Part shown: positions 37,234-46,092 of the stretch, in pieces
Layout of the letters: every line of letters begins with the position of its first letter
How positions within the stretch are numbered: position 1 is the stretch's first letter
Assembly: GCF_028553785.1 (NCBI RefSeq)
Contig: NZ_CP067136.1
Coordinates: 3,408,501 to 3,472,500 of the forward strand
DNA length: 64,000 bases
Reading direction: 5' to 3'
Source of the DNA: Paracoccus fistulariae
GTDB lineage: Bacteria > Pseudomonadota > Alphaproteobacteria > Rhodobacterales > Rhodobacteraceae
Position numbers and translations under genes: made by a program
Notes under the pieces: model-generated
What the model saw: the letters and a program-made list of their open reading frames with translations, nothing else
Told to the model about the DNA's origin: nothing
Database searches by the model: none

Positions 37234-38295
37234 TCATTCAACGTCGGCCGTTGCCGGGGCCTTCTCGGCCAGCGCGGCATCGACAAGCGGTTTCACCCTT
37301 GTTCCCAGCAACTCGATCGAGCGCAGGAAATCCTTTTGCCCCAACTGACCCAGATCCATCTGGAAGAAGTGGCGGTCATGCTGCATCACCCGGTGCAGAT
37401 CCAGAATACGGTCGGCGATCTCTTCGGGCGAGCCGACGAACAGCGCGCCCTTGCCATTGGCATCGCGGTCATATCCGGCGCGTTGCGGGGCCGGGAAGCC
37501 GCGGATCTCGCCAAGGGCGCGGAACGCCTCGTGATAGTGGTTCCACCACAGATCTTTCGCGGCCTTCGCATCCTCGCCGACAAAGCCCGGGCTGGCGACG
37601 GAAACGCGGGTATCCGCGCCCGGCACCTTCACCTGCGCCACCGCCTGACGATAAAGCTGTGCCAGCGGGCCAAAGCGTTCGGCCTCTCCGCCGATGATGG
37701 CGTAGCTGACCGGCAGACCGGCAATCGCGGCGCGAACCGAGGAATTGGGGTTCCCGCCCGTCGCAAGCCAGATCGGCAGCGTGCCATTTTCGGGACGCGG
37801 CACGACCAGCGCCTTGTCCAGCGAGGGGCGGAAGCGACCTTCCCACGTCACCTCTTCGCTGTCATTCAGACGAAGCAGCAGGTCCAGCTTTTCGGCATAG
37901 AGATCGTCGTAATCGTTCAGGCTATGCCCGAACAGCGGAAAGCTCTCGGTCGAGGAACCCCGGCCAGCGGTTATTTCGGCGCGACCGTTCGACAGCGCGT
38001 CCAGCGTGGCGAATTGCTGAAACACGCGCACCGGATCATCCGTTGACAGCACCGTCACGGCGCTGCCCAGCGTGATGTTTCTGGTGGTGGACGCCGCCGC
38101 CCCAAGGATCACCGTCGCCGCCGAAGCAGGCATTTCGCGCGTGTGATGTTCGCCGATGCCGAAATAATCCAGACCGACCTCATCAGCCAGCTGGATCGCC
38201 TCCAGCAGGTTGCGCTGCGCCTGGGCGGTGCTGCCCAATTCGCCGGTTTTCGGATCGCGCTGGACGTCGCCAAAGCTGTAAACACCCAATTCCAT
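37234..38295 (-). CDS. LLM class flavin-dependent oxidoreductase
   Basis: A 353-residue luciferase-like flavin enzyme, starting MELGVYSFGDVQRDPKTGE, with 'DEVGLDYFGIGEHHTREMPASAATVILGAAAS' in the active site region and 'AEITAGRGSSTESFPLFG' near residues 105-122. It belongs to a subgroup annotated as Atu2307/SP_0267-like. It is divergent from an HxlR regulator, which probably controls it. The substrate is unknown. Confidence 0.85.
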   Translation of the reverse strand: MELGVYSFGDVQRDPKTGELGSTAQAQRNLLEAIQLADEVGLDYFGIGEHHTREMPASAATVILGAAASTTRNITLGSAVTVLSTDDPVRVFQQFATLDALSNGRAEITAGRGSSTESFPLFGHSLNDYDDLYAEKLDLLLRLNDSEEVTWEGRFRPSLDKALVVPRPENGTLPIWLATGGNPNSSVRAAIAGLPVSYAIIGGEAERFGPLAQLYRQAVAQVKVPGADTRVSVASPGFVGEDAKAAKDLWWNHYHEAFRALGEIRGFPAPQRAGYDRDANGKGALFVGSPEEIADRILDLHRVMQHDRHFFQMDLGQLGQKDFLRSIELLGTRVKPLVDAALAEKAPATADVE

Positions 38296-38406
38296 TGTCT
38301 TCCCTCCGTTCGTCAGCGGTCAGATTATTTTCTGCGATCCGCTGGTATAAATTCGTAACCTGCACCTATATTGATACTGATTTTGCGCGAACAAGAAGGC
38401 ACATCC

Positions 38407-38781
38407 ATGATACCGCCCCAGTCAGATCAGAGCCTGCTGAGCAATTGCGACGCTGTTCGCCCCATTCTTGTGCGGATCGGGGATAAGTGGTCCGTGCTGA
38501 TCGTGATGGCGCTGCGCGACGGGCCGCGCCGCTTCAATCAGATCCGCCGGGATATCGGCTCGATCTCGCAACGGATGCTGACGCTGACCCTGCGCGGGAT
38601 GGAGCGGGACGGCCTGGTCTCGCGCAAGGTTTATCCGACGACGCCGCCGCGCGTGGAATATGCGCTGACCGATCTGGGCCAGTCGCTGCGCGGCCCGGTC
38701 GAGGCGCTTGGCGGCTGGGCCATCGCGCATGAGCCGCAGATCGTCGCGGCGCAGGCGCGCTATGATGCGGAAAACGGATAG
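38407..38781 (+). CDS. HxlR family transcriptional regulator
   Basis: A 124-residue winged-helix protein with one conserved Cys ([12 protein letters not shown]), then '[36 protein letters not shown]' and '[21 protein letters not shown]'. Related regulators respond to electrophiles or oxidation through that Cys. It likely regulates the divergent flavin oxidoreductase operon. ATG 38407 is preferred over an upstream ATG at 38371 because it matches the family length. Confidence 0.9.
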   Translation: MIPPQSDQSLLSNCDAVRPILVRIGDKWSVLIVMALRDGPRRFNQIRRDIGSISQRMLTLTLRGMERDGLVSRKVYPTTPPRVEYALTDLGQSLRGPVEALGGWAIAHEPQIVAAQARYDAENG

Positions 38782-38784
38782 GCG

Positions 38785-39084
38785 TCAGCCGACCACGATA
38801 TCGTCATAGTCGCGGTGGCTGGCGTAGAAGCGGCCCATGAAGCTGCATTTCAGCACCGCCTTGCGCCCCGAGGCGCGGATCAGATCGAAGGTTCCCGTGG
38901 CCAGCCGCGTGCCGATGCCCTGACCGGAATATTCAAAGGGCACCTCGGTATGGGTCATCACGAGATTGCCGTTCTCGTCGATCCGGTAATAGGCGGCGGC
39001 GATGTCGTCATCCTTCAGCGCCAGTTCGAAACGGTTCTGATCGGCGTTTTCGACGACCCCGGTGTCATTCTTCTGCGTGGTCAT
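38785..39084 (-). CDS. small GNAT N-acetyltransferase (YidJ/COG2388 type)
   Basis: A 99-residue single-domain acetyltransferase. It has 'LVMTHTEVPFEYSGQGIGTRLATGTFDLIRASGRKAVLKCSFMGRFYASH', which holds the acetyl-CoA loop (GQGIGTRL). The target is unknown. It overlaps the flavin monooxygenase gene by 4 bp (stop/start), placing it in the same leftward unit. Confidence 0.85.
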   Translation of the reverse strand: MTTQKNDTGVVENADQNRFELALKDDDIAAAYYRIDENGNLVMTHTEVPFEYSGQGIGTRLATGTFDLIRASGRKAVLKCSFMGRFYASHRDYDDIVVG

Positions 39085-40169
39085 GTTTTTCCAATCCCCA
39101 GATGCCGGGTCAATTCGCGCGCCGCCGCGCCGCCCGCACGGTTCGCCCCGATGGTCGAGGCAGAGGGGCCGTAGCCCACCAGATGCACCCGCGGGTCGCG
39201 CGCGACCTGAGTGGCCAGCCGGCCGGTCATGGTGATGCCGCCATTTTCCTCTCGCAATTGCAGGGGCGCCAGATGGTCCAATGCGCTGCGAAAGCCGGTC
39301 GCCCAGATGATCACATCCGCTGCAGCTTCGGTGCCATCGGGCCAGCGGATGCCTGTCGCCGTGATCTCGGAAAACATCGGTCGGCGGTTCAGGACGCCGC
39401 GCGCCTCCATCGCCTCGATGGCGGGGCTGCGCGGGATGCCGGTGACGGACACGACCGAACGCGGTGCAAGGCCCTGTCGAACGCGCTGTTCCACCTTGGC
39501 GACGGCGGCGCGTCCCAGATCGGGGCCGAAGGCGGGATCGACGAATTCCGGCGGCCTGCGCGTGACCCAGATCGTGTCGGCCAGATGAGAGACCTCATCA
39601 AGGATCTGCAGCGCCGAGATGCCTGCACCCACGATCACGACCCGCTTGCCCATGAATTCATCGGCGGTCTGGTAATCATGGGTGTGCAATTGCCGCCCCT
39701 GAAACAGCTCTCGTCCGGGATAATAGGGGATCTGCGGTGCATCCCAAGTGCCGGTGGCATTGATGATGCCGCGCGCGGAAAAGGTTTCGTGATCGGTTTC
39801 GACCCGCAACCGTTCGCCACGATTACAGACCAGCCGCGTGGTCACCGGGCGATAGATCGGCAGGTGGAAGCGGTCTTCATAGGCCTTGAAATAGGCAGGC
39901 ACGGCCTTGGCCGCGCGTACCTCGGTCTGGCCGGGGTCCAGCACCTCGGCGAAGCCCATTCCGGGCAGGTCATGCAAACGGTTGACGGTTTTCATGGTCA
40001 GCGAGGGCCAGCGGTATTGCCAGGCTCCGCCCGGTTGGGGCGATTTGTCCAGAACCAGAAAGCCGCGCCCGCCGGTCAGCCCCAGCTTTTGCAGGTGATA
40101 AGCCGCCGACAGCCCGGCCTGACCGCCGCCAATCACCAGAATGTCGATCTTGTAGGCAAGGTTGCTCAT
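39081..40169 (-). CDS. flavin-containing monooxygenase / FAD-NAD(P) oxidoreductase
   Basis: A 362-residue flavoprotein. The FAD site is ILVIGGGQAGLSAAYHL (GxGxxG), an NADPH site follows in KRVVIVGAGISALQI, and the ATG-like motif WATGFR is near residue 300. It probably oxidises a small organic substrate. ATG 40169 gives MSNLAYKIDILVIGG and overlaps the ureohydrolase stop (ATGA). The neighbouring agmatinase-like enzyme suggests a shared nitrogen substrate, which is speculative. Confidence 0.82.
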   Translation of the reverse strand: MSNLAYKIDILVIGGGQAGLSAAYHLQKLGLTGGRGFLVLDKSPQPGGAWQYRWPSLTMKTVNRLHDLPGMGFAEVLDPGQTEVRAAKAVPAYFKAYEDRFHLPIYRPVTTRLVCNRGERLRVETDHETFSARGIINATGTWDAPQIPYYPGRELFQGRQLHTHDYQTADEFMGKRVVIVGAGISALQILDEVSHLADTIWVTRRPPEFVDPAFGPDLGRAAVAKVEQRVRQGLAPRSVVSVTGIPRSPAIEAMEARGVLNRRPMFSEITATGIRWPDGTEAAADVIIWATGFRSALDHLAPLQLREENGGITMTGRLATQVARDPRVHLVGYGPSASTIGANRAGGAAARELTRHLGIGKT

Positions 40170-41203
40170 GCCGGGCGGCCAAGCGCGGGGCTGAAGTTCA
40201 GCAGGCACAGGATTTCGAACAGAACCTGCGCGGCGATCCGGGCGGTGGCGTCATTGCTGTCATATTGCGGGGCGACCTCGACCACATCGCCGCCAATAAG
40301 GTTCACCCCTTTCAGGCCACGCAGAATCTGCAGCACCTCTCGCGGGGTCAGCCCGCCCACCTCTGGCGTGCCGGTGCCGGGGGCAAGGGCCGGGTCCACC
40401 GCGTCGATGTCAAAGGACAGATAGGTGGGGCCAGTGCCGACGATCTCTCTGGCGCGGGCGATGACGGCGGGGATGCCCATTTCGTCGATCTCTTCGGCAT
40501 GGATCACCGTCATGCCCGAGGCATAGGAAAACTCCCACAGAAATTCGGCCGAGCCGCGAATGCCGATCTGGATCACCCGTTCCGGGTCCAGCACGCCGTC
40601 CAGCACGGCATTGCGCATCGGTCCGCCGTGGTGAAACTTCACGCCCTCGGCGATGCCGCTGGTGTCGCAATGGGCGTCGATATGGATCAGGCCCACGGGC
40701 CGGTCGCGCCCGATGGCGCGCAGGATCGGATGGGTCAGCGAGTGATCGCCGCCGACCGACAGAGGCAGGGCGCCTGCCTGCAGGATGGCGTCGATATGCG
40801 CCTCGATATCGCGGTGGCTTTGGTTCAGGTCGTAGCGGCTGGTAAAGACGCAGTCGCCGATATCGGCCACGGCCAGATCATGCAGGGGCAGGCAATCGAG
40901 GACGTGGTTATAGGGGCCGATCCGCTCGATCATGCGCATGGCGCGCGGGCCGAAGCGTGTGCCTGCGCGGTTGGACACGGCCAGATCCATCGGAATGCCG
41001 CTGAGCGCGACCTGCAGGCCGGTGGCGTCATTGCGATGCGGCGCGCCCAGAAGCGTGGGCATGCCCGCCCAGGGCAAGGCGCGCCTGCCGCCCTGAAACA
41101 GCCGGTCGCCGATGCGTGCAAATCGCGGATCGTGGAATTTGCCGCTGTTTTCGCCGTCAAACTGCTGGCGCAGCTTTTCCAGCTTATCCTGATCAAAGGT
41201 CAT
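40166..41203 (-). CDS. ureohydrolase, agmatinase/guanidinobutyrase type
   Basis: A 345-residue manganese enzyme that releases urea from a guanidino compound. Metal motifs are GGDHSLTHPIL, HIDAHCD (DAHxD) and SFDIDAVDPALAPGTGTPE. Agmatine, guanidinobutyrate or guanidinopropionate are all possible; motifs alone do not settle it. ATG 41203 is chosen because AGGAG lies upstream and it gives the normal length. It is first in a unit with the monooxygenase and acetyltransferase. Confidence 0.85.
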   Translation of the reverse strand: MTFDQDKLEKLRQQFDGENSGKFHDPRFARIGDRLFQGGRRALPWAGMPTLLGAPHRNDATGLQVALSGIPMDLAVSNRAGTRFGPRAMRMIERIGPYNHVLDCLPLHDLAVADIGDCVFTSRYDLNQSHRDIEAHIDAILQAGALPLSVGGDHSLTHPILRAIGRDRPVGLIHIDAHCDTSGIAEGVKFHHGGPMRNAVLDGVLDPERVIQIGIRGSAEFLWEFSYASGMTVIHAEEIDEMGIPAVIARAREIVGTGPTYLSFDIDAVDPALAPGTGTPEVGGLTPREVLQILRGLKGVNLIGGDVVEVAPQYDSNDATARIAAQVLFEILCLLNFSPALGRPA

Positions 41204-41286
41204 TGCGCGCTCCTGCCGGGTAAGGCCCCTTGTCCGGGCAGGATGGCACCGTCCCCGGGCAAACGGAAGTACGGTGCCCGCGCCGG

Positions 41287-41865
41287 CTAAAGTTCGCCGG
41301 GATACAGCACCGCGCCGGTATCCGCATCGCTTCCGTCCAGCATGGTCGCGACGCGTTCCAGCACGGCGACGATCATCGCCTGTTCCCAATCCTGCAGCGA
41401 ATCGAAATCGCGGGCAAAGCGTTGTTGCAGCGCATCGGGCGCGCGTTCCAGCGCGTCGCGGCCATGATCGGTCAGCACGATCAGCGTCTGCCGACGATCC
41501 GTCCGGCTTTGTTCCCGGCTGACATGGCCCGCGCGTTCCAGCTTGTCGATGATGGCCGTGACCGTGGCCGGCGCCACATGCATCCGCTTGGCAATCGCGC
41601 CGCCGGTGCTGCTGCCGGTTTCGGCCACGATCTGAACGACGCGCAACTGAACGGGCGTCATGCCGGCCGATTGGGCCAGCTCTTTGCTATGGGCCTCGGA
41701 TGCGCGCAGGATCCTGCGCAGCGCGATAAGACAAACGTCGATACGGTCCAATACATTCTCCAGACGGGGTCCTGTACTATTCGGGATTCCGTCCTTGCGG
41801 TCAATCTGCGCGGAATTTCGCTTCATTATGTGAATAATTTGTAACGATAACGGATCAGCAATCAT
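41287..41865 (-). CDS. ectR: MarR-family regulator of ectoine synthesis (EctR-like)
   Basis: A MarR-type winged-helix repressor divergent from ectABC-ask. DNA-binding region: 'AQSAGMTPVQLRVVQIVAETGSSTGGAIAKRMHVAPATVTAIIDKLERAGHV' split over about residues 66-115, then the wing 'SREQSRTDRRQTLIVLTDHG'. In methanotrophs EctR1 represses ect genes. Two starts are possible: 41865 (192 residues) and 41826 (179 residues, MKRNSAQID). Neither has a clear ribosome site. The second agrees better with relatives' length. Confidence 0.82.
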   Translation of the reverse strand: MIADPLSLQIIHIMKRNSAQIDRKDGIPNSTGPRLENVLDRIDVCLIALRRILRASEAHSKELAQSAGMTPVQLRVVQIVAETGSSTGGAIAKRMHVAPATVTAIIDKLERAGHVSREQSRTDRRQTLIVLTDHGRDALERAPDALQQRFARDFDSLQDWEQAMIVAVLERVATMLDGSDADTGAVLYPGEL

Positions 41866-41917
41866 TGGCCAGAATCTGTGCTATAGGCGGATTTTTGGCA
41901 AAATAACGATGCTGCGG

Positions 41918-41945
41918 TTGCGAAATGGCCAATCCATGATATTTA
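41918..41945 (+). promoter_or_regulatory. candidate ectA promoter
   Basis: TTGCGA (41918-41923) and TATTTA (41940-41945) are 16 bp apart. The -10 box lies inside the EctR-type operator, and the start codon follows closely, at 41974. Confidence 0.45.
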
Positions 41946-41958
41946 GTGTCACGAAATA
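41940..41958. promoter_or_regulatory. EctR1-type operator upstream of ectA
   Basis: TATTTAGTGTCACGAAATA is a 19-bp imperfect palindrome (16 of 19 positions symmetric) overlapping the -10 box. From memory, the EctR1 site in Methylomicrobium has half-site TATTTAGT followed by GT, the same as the left half here. It is 15 bp before the ectA start codon. Confidence 0.7.
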
Positions 41959-41973
41959 AACGAGAGCTGAGAT

Positions 41974-42504
41974 ATGAGAGACATGGTCGAGTCCGACGGC
42001 CTGCAGGACGTGGTGTTCGAAAAGCCCAGTGCCGAAGATGGCAGCGATATCTGGGCGCTGATCCGGGCCTGCGCGCCGCTGGATGAAAACAGCATGTATT
42101 GCAATCTGATCCAATGCGACCATTTCGCCGACACCTGCATTCTGGCGCGCCGCGGTGATGCGCTGGTCGGCTGGATCTCGGGCTATGTGCTGCCCGATGC
42201 GCCCGATACGCTGTTCGTCTGGCAGGTTGCCGTCTCGCCCGAGGCGCGCGGTCTGGGCCTTGGCGGCAGGATGCTGGATCAGCTTCTGTCGCGCGACGAT
42301 CTGGCTGCGGTCCGAAAGCTGCAGACGACCATCACGCGCGACAATGGCGCAAGCTGGGGGCTGTTCCGCAGTCTGGCTGAACGCCACGGCGGGGCGCTGA
42401 GCGATGAGCCCCATTTCAGAAAGGACGACCATTTCGACGGCGCCCATGCCACCGAACATCTGGTCACGATCCGCTTCCCCGCGTCGGTGACACGTGCGGC
42501 CTGA
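41974..42504 (+). CDS. ectA: L-2,4-diaminobutyrate N-acetyltransferase
   Basis: A 176-residue GNAT enzyme that acetylates L-2,4-diaminobutyrate on the 4-amino group, the second step of ectoine synthesis. Motifs: VFEKPSAEDGSDIWALIRAC at the start of the domain, NSMYCNLIQC, 'FVWQVAVSPEARGLGLGGRMLDQLL' (acetyl-CoA binding) and 'TTITRDNGASWGLFRSLAE'. First gene of the ectABC-ask operon, 47 bp before ectB. It is divergent from ectR. Confidence 0.95.
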   Translation: MRDMVESDGLQDVVFEKPSAEDGSDIWALIRACAPLDENSMYCNLIQCDHFADTCILARRGDALVGWISGYVLPDAPDTLFVWQVAVSPEARGLGLGGRMLDQLLSRDDLAAVRKLQTTITRDNGASWGLFRSLAERHGGALSDEPHFRKDDHFDGAHATEHLVTIRFPASVTRAA

Positions 42505-42551
42505 CCGGCCCCGACCGACGCCTGACACCCATTCAAATTCCGAGGTCCCCC

Positions 42552-43841
42552 ATGCCCACCGCAAAGACGGCTGACACCGATATTTTCAAGCGCCGCGAAT
42601 CCGAGGCGCGTTCCTATTGCCGCAGTTTTCCGACGGTCTTTACCAAGGCCAGCGGATCGTTGATGACCGATGAGGCCGGGCGCGATTACATCGACTTTCT
42701 GGCGGGCTGTTCGTCGCTGAATTACGGCCATAACGACCCCGACATGAAGGCTGCGCTGATCGATCACATCGCGGCTGACGGCATCGCTCATGGGCTGGAT
42801 ATGTATACCACCCAGAAGGCCGCATTCCTGAACGCCTTCGAGCGGCTGATCCTGAAACCGCGCGGCATGGATTACAAGGTGATGATGACCGGCCCGACCG
42901 GCACCAATGCGGTCGAGGCTGCAATCAAGCTGGCCCGCAAGGTCACCGGTCGGCGCAATATCGTGGCCTTCACCAATGCCTTCCACGGCATGACCATGGG
43001 CAGCCTGGCGCTGACCGGCAATTCAGGCAAGCGAGAGGGCGCGGGCGGCGGCAGTCTGGCCGACGTCACCCATATGCCCTTCGAAAATGCCATGGATGAC
43101 AAGGACACGCTGGAATATATCGAATGGGTTCTGGAAAACCCGTCCAGCGGCATGGATGACCCGGCCGCCTTCATCGTCGAACCCGTGCAGGGCGAGGGCG
43201 GTCTGAACGCCGCCAGCAAGGAATGGCTGCAGGGCATCCAGCGTCTGGCGCGCAAACATGGGGCGCTGTTCATCATCGACGACATTCAGGCCGGGATCGG
43301 CCGCACGGGCACCTATTTCTCGACCGAGGAATTCGGGCTTGATCCGGATATGATCACGCAGGCGAAATCCTTCAGCGGCATGGGGCTGCCCTTTGCTGCG
43401 CTGCTGATCAAGCCGCAGCATGACATCTGGAAGCCAGCCGAACATAACGGCACCTTCCGCGGCAACACCCATGCCTTCGTCACCGCGCGTGTCGCGCTTG
43501 AGAAATTCTGGGCCGATGACGCCTTCCAGAAAGAGGTGCAGCGCAAATCCGCAATCCTGCGTCAGCGGTTGGAACAGATCGCGGCGCTGCTGCCGGGGGC
43601 CACGCTGAAAGGCCGGGGCATGATGCGCGGCATCGATGTCGGCAGCGGCGATCTGGCCGGCCGGATCTGCGCCACCTGTTTCGACAATGGGCTGATCATC
43701 GAAACCTCGGGCGCGCATGACGAGGTGGTCAAGGTGCTGGCCGCCCTGACGATCCCCGACGAGATTTTCACCAAGGGTCTGGACATCCTGCAGGACGCCG
43801 TGCGCGCCTGCGCAGGCAGCAACCAGATCGCAGCGGAGTAA
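42552..43841 (+). CDS. ectB: L-2,4-diaminobutyrate--2-oxoglutarate transaminase
   Basis: A 429-residue class III PLP aminotransferase that converts L-aspartate beta-semialdehyde and glutamate to L-2,4-diaminobutyrate. Features: 'DFLAGCSSLNYGHNDP', the phosphate-binding GPTGTNAVEAAIKLAR, 'FIIDDIQAGIGRTG' (Asp binding the pyridine ring) and the PLP lysine in ITQAKSFSGMGLP. Operon: first committed enzyme of ectoine synthesis, with GAGG before the ATG. Confidence 0.96.
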   Translation: MPTAKTADTDIFKRRESEARSYCRSFPTVFTKASGSLMTDEAGRDYIDFLAGCSSLNYGHNDPDMKAALIDHIAADGIAHGLDMYTTQKAAFLNAFERLILKPRGMDYKVMMTGPTGTNAVEAAIKLARKVTGRRNIVAFTNAFHGMTMGSLALTGNSGKREGAGGGSLADVTHMPFENAMDDKDTLEYIEWVLENPSSGMDDPAAFIVEPVQGEGGLNAASKEWLQGIQRLARKHGALFIIDDIQAGIGRTGTYFSTEEFGLDPDMITQAKSFSGMGLPFAALLIKPQHDIWKPAEHNGTFRGNTHAFVTARVALEKFWADDAFQKEVQRKSAILRQRLEQIAALLPGATLKGRGMMRGIDVGSGDLAGRICATCFDNGLIIETSGAHDEVVKVLAALTIPDEIFTKGLDILQDAVRACAGSNQIAAE

Positions 43842-43846
43842 CAGAC

Positions 43847-44242
43847 ATGATCATTCGTGATTTCAACAAGCTGAAGAATACCGAACGCGATGTGCGCGAC
43901 GCGCAATGGAGCTCGGTCCGCATGCTTCTGGCCGATGACAAGATGGGCTTTTCCTTCCACATCACCACGCTGGAAGCAGGGTCCGAACATACGTTCCATT
44001 ACAAGAACCACTTCGAAAGCGTCTATTGCATGTCGGGCAAGGGCTCGATCACCGATCTGGCCACCGGTGAAACGCATCAGATCCATCCCGGCGTGATGTA
44101 TGCGCTGAACCTGCATGACAAGCATATCCTGCGGGCCGAGGAAGAACTGGTCATGGCCTGCTGCTTCAACCCGCCCGTCACGGGCACCGAGGTGCATCAG
44201 GCCGACGGCTCTTATGCCGCGCCGCAGCAGGTCGATGCGTGA
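43847..44242 (+). CDS. ectC: L-ectoine synthase
   Basis: A 131-residue cupin that cyclises N4-acetyl-L-2,4-diaminobutyrate to ectoine with loss of water, using an iron centre. It begins MIIRDFNKLKNTERDVRD. The core is 'FSFHITTLEAGSEHTFHYKNHFESVYCMSGKGSI' and 'HPGVMYALNLHDKHILRAEE', giving the metal-site Glu/Tyr/His. It lies 5 bp after ectB and overlaps ask by 4 bp. No ectD hydroxylase is visible nearby, so 5-hydroxyectoine is not predicted from this cluster. Confidence 0.97.
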   Translation: MIIRDFNKLKNTERDVRDAQWSSVRMLLADDKMGFSFHITTLEAGSEHTFHYKNHFESVYCMSGKGSITDLATGETHQIHPGVMYALNLHDKHILRAEEELVMACCFNPPVTGTEVHQADGSYAAPQQVDA

Positions 44243-45735
44243 TCTTGCAGACTGAAAAAGAGGCCCGGCCCGCGACAGGCGGCCGGGAAAGCACTTTGGC
44301 AGAACAAAGCTATCCCGAACATACGGTTGAAAAGATCGGCGGCACCTCGATGAGCCGCCTGAAGGAGTTGCGCGATACGCTGCTGATCGGGGACCGGACG
44401 GGGGCCGATCTTTACGGTCGCATCTTCGTCGTCTCGGCCTTTGGCGGGATCACCAACCTGCTGCTGGAACACAAGAAGACCGGAGAGCCGGGCGTCTATG
44501 CCAGCTTTGCCAACGCGTCGTCCGATCACGGCTGGCTGGAGGCGCTGGATCGCGTGTCCCAGGCCATGCGCGCGGCACATGCCGACATTCTGGAGCATTC
44601 GGCCGATCTGCTGCAGGCGGATGAATTCGTGCGCGAACGGATCGAGGGCGCGCGCTCTTGCCTCTTCGATCTGCAGCGGCTGTGCAGCTATGGCCATTTC
44701 CGGCTGTCGCGCCACATGATGGTGTTTCGCGAATTGCTGTCGGGTCTGGGCGAGGCGCATTCGGCCTATGTCACGGCGCTGCTGCTGGGCCGCGCCGGGG
44801 TCTCTGCCCGCTATGTCGATCTGACCGGCTGGCGGGATGAGCGCGAATTCACGCTGGAACAGCGGTTGCAGGTGGCGATGGAGGGTGTCGATCTGACATC
44901 CGAACTGCCGATCGTCACCGGCTATGCCCAATGCAATGAAGGGCTGATGGCGGAATTCGATCGCGGCTATTCCGAGGTCACGTTCTCGCGTCTGGCGCGG
45001 CTGACCGGCGCGAAAGAGGCGATCATCCATAAGGAGTTCCACCTTTCCTCTGCCGATCCGGGGCTGGTGGGCGTCGAGACGGTGCGCAAGCTGGGCCATA
45101 TCAACTATGACGTGGCCGATCAGCTGGCCAATCTGGGGATGGAGGCGATCCATCCGCAGGCCGCCAAGACCCTGCGTCAGGCGCGGATCCCCCTGCGGGT
45201 CACGAATGCCTTCGATCCGGGCGATCCGGGCACGCTGATCGACGATGCGCCCGCAAAGGCCACCGGCGCCGAAATCGTCACCGGCCTGCCCGTCGTCGTG
45301 CTGGAGCTGTTCGAACAGGACATGGTCGGGGTCAAAGGCTATGACGCCGCAATTCTGGACGTTCTGGCGCGGCACAATGCCTTTATCGTGTCCAAAAATT
45401 CGAACGCGAATACGATCACGCATTTCCTTGCGACCTCGCTGAAGCGGGCAAGGCGCATCGAATCCGAACTTGCCGCGCTCTATCCATCGGCCAGCGTCAC
45501 CGCGCGCTCAGGCGCGATCGCCTCGGCCATCGGGCGGGATCTGAAGGGACAACGGGTGCTGATGCGCGGCTTGCAGGCACTGGACAGCGCCGGCGTCGAG
45601 GTGCAGGCGGCGCAGAAATCCAGCCGTGCGGTGGACGTGCAATTCCTTCTGCATCCCGACGACCTGGACCGAGGGATCACGGCACTTCACGCCGAACTGA
45701 TCGCAGAGGAAAACCGCACCAGCATCGCGGCCTGA
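44239..45735 (+). CDS. ask: aspartate kinase of the ectoine type (Ask_Ect)
   Basis: A 498-residue kinase that makes L-4-aspartyl phosphate, feeding ectoine synthesis. The start of the kinase domain is HTVEKIGGTSMSRLKELRD, and TGYAQCNEGLMAEFDRGYSEVTFS holds the active site. Two ACT-like segments lie at about 330-490. Ectoine-linked isoforms are usually relieved of lysine/threonine feedback. The start is GTG 44239 overlapping the ectC stop (GTGA); a TTG near 44297 is an alternative that would give a shorter N-terminus. Confidence 0.93.
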   Translation: MILQTEKEARPATGGRESTLAEQSYPEHTVEKIGGTSMSRLKELRDTLLIGDRTGADLYGRIFVVSAFGGITNLLLEHKKTGEPGVYASFANASSDHGWLEALDRVSQAMRAAHADILEHSADLLQADEFVRERIEGARSCLFDLQRLCSYGHFRLSRHMMVFRELLSGLGEAHSAYVTALLLGRAGVSARYVDLTGWRDEREFTLEQRLQVAMEGVDLTSELPIVTGYAQCNEGLMAEFDRGYSEVTFSRLARLTGAKEAIIHKEFHLSSADPGLVGVETVRKLGHINYDVADQLANLGMEAIHPQAAKTLRQARIPLRVTNAFDPGDPGTLIDDAPAKATGAEIVTGLPVVVLELFEQDMVGVKGYDAAILDVLARHNAFIVSKNSNANTITHFLATSLKRARRIESELAALYPSASVTARSGAIASAIGRDLKGQRVLMRGLQALDSAGVEVQAAQKSSRAVDVQFLLHPDDLDRGITALHAELIAEENRTSIAA

Positions 45736-45756
45736 TCCCGACCGGAAAACCAAACG

Positions 45757-45785
45757 AAAACGGCGCCTCACATGGCGCCGTTTTT
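45757..45785 (+). terminator. intrinsic terminator of ectABC-ask
   Basis: An 11-bp perfect stem (45757-45767 with 45774-45784), loop TCACAT, ends in TTTTT. Confidence 0.85.
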
Positions 45786-45786
45786 C

Positions 45787-45945
45787 ATGCGCATCGTGAG
45801 TCTAAGTCAAGGCATCGGTGCTAATCTTGATTTGGCGATTGAAGTGGTGCTGTGCGATGGCCTTGATCTCGATGAATTGCCTTCTACTATTAGGATTATG
45901 GGATACTTCTATCCCCCCCTACCGATCAATGTATGGCCCTTGTAG
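45787..45945 (+). CDS. small orphan reading frame of unknown origin
   Basis: A possible 52-residue product starting MRIVSLSQGIGANLDLAIEV and ending at TAG 45943-45945. Composition is protein-like, with hydrophobic and acidic segments, but no ribosome site is present and the start sits directly behind the ect terminator. It could be a gene remnant in the AT-richer patch. I do not recognise it. Confidence 0.25.
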   Translation: MRIVSLSQGIGANLDLAIEVVLCDGLDLDELPSTIRIMGYFYPPLPINVWPL

Positions 45946-46092
45946 GAAAACCAAACAGGAAGCAGCGATGCCGTTCATGCTGCCGATGGGCAACAAGCTT
46001 TTGGGGATCCGGTATATTGCAGGAACGGGGTTAGATGTGCATCTTACCGGATATCGGAACTTCTGGAATTTTCAGGGCGCATTGAGGGTTGT
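45946..46092. other. non-coding part of the accessory patch
   Basis: Nothing convincing is coded here. A 93-codon frame over 45818-46099 has odd composition and no ribosome site, and is rejected. The interval is visibly less GC-rich than the flanking core genes. Confidence 0.4.
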
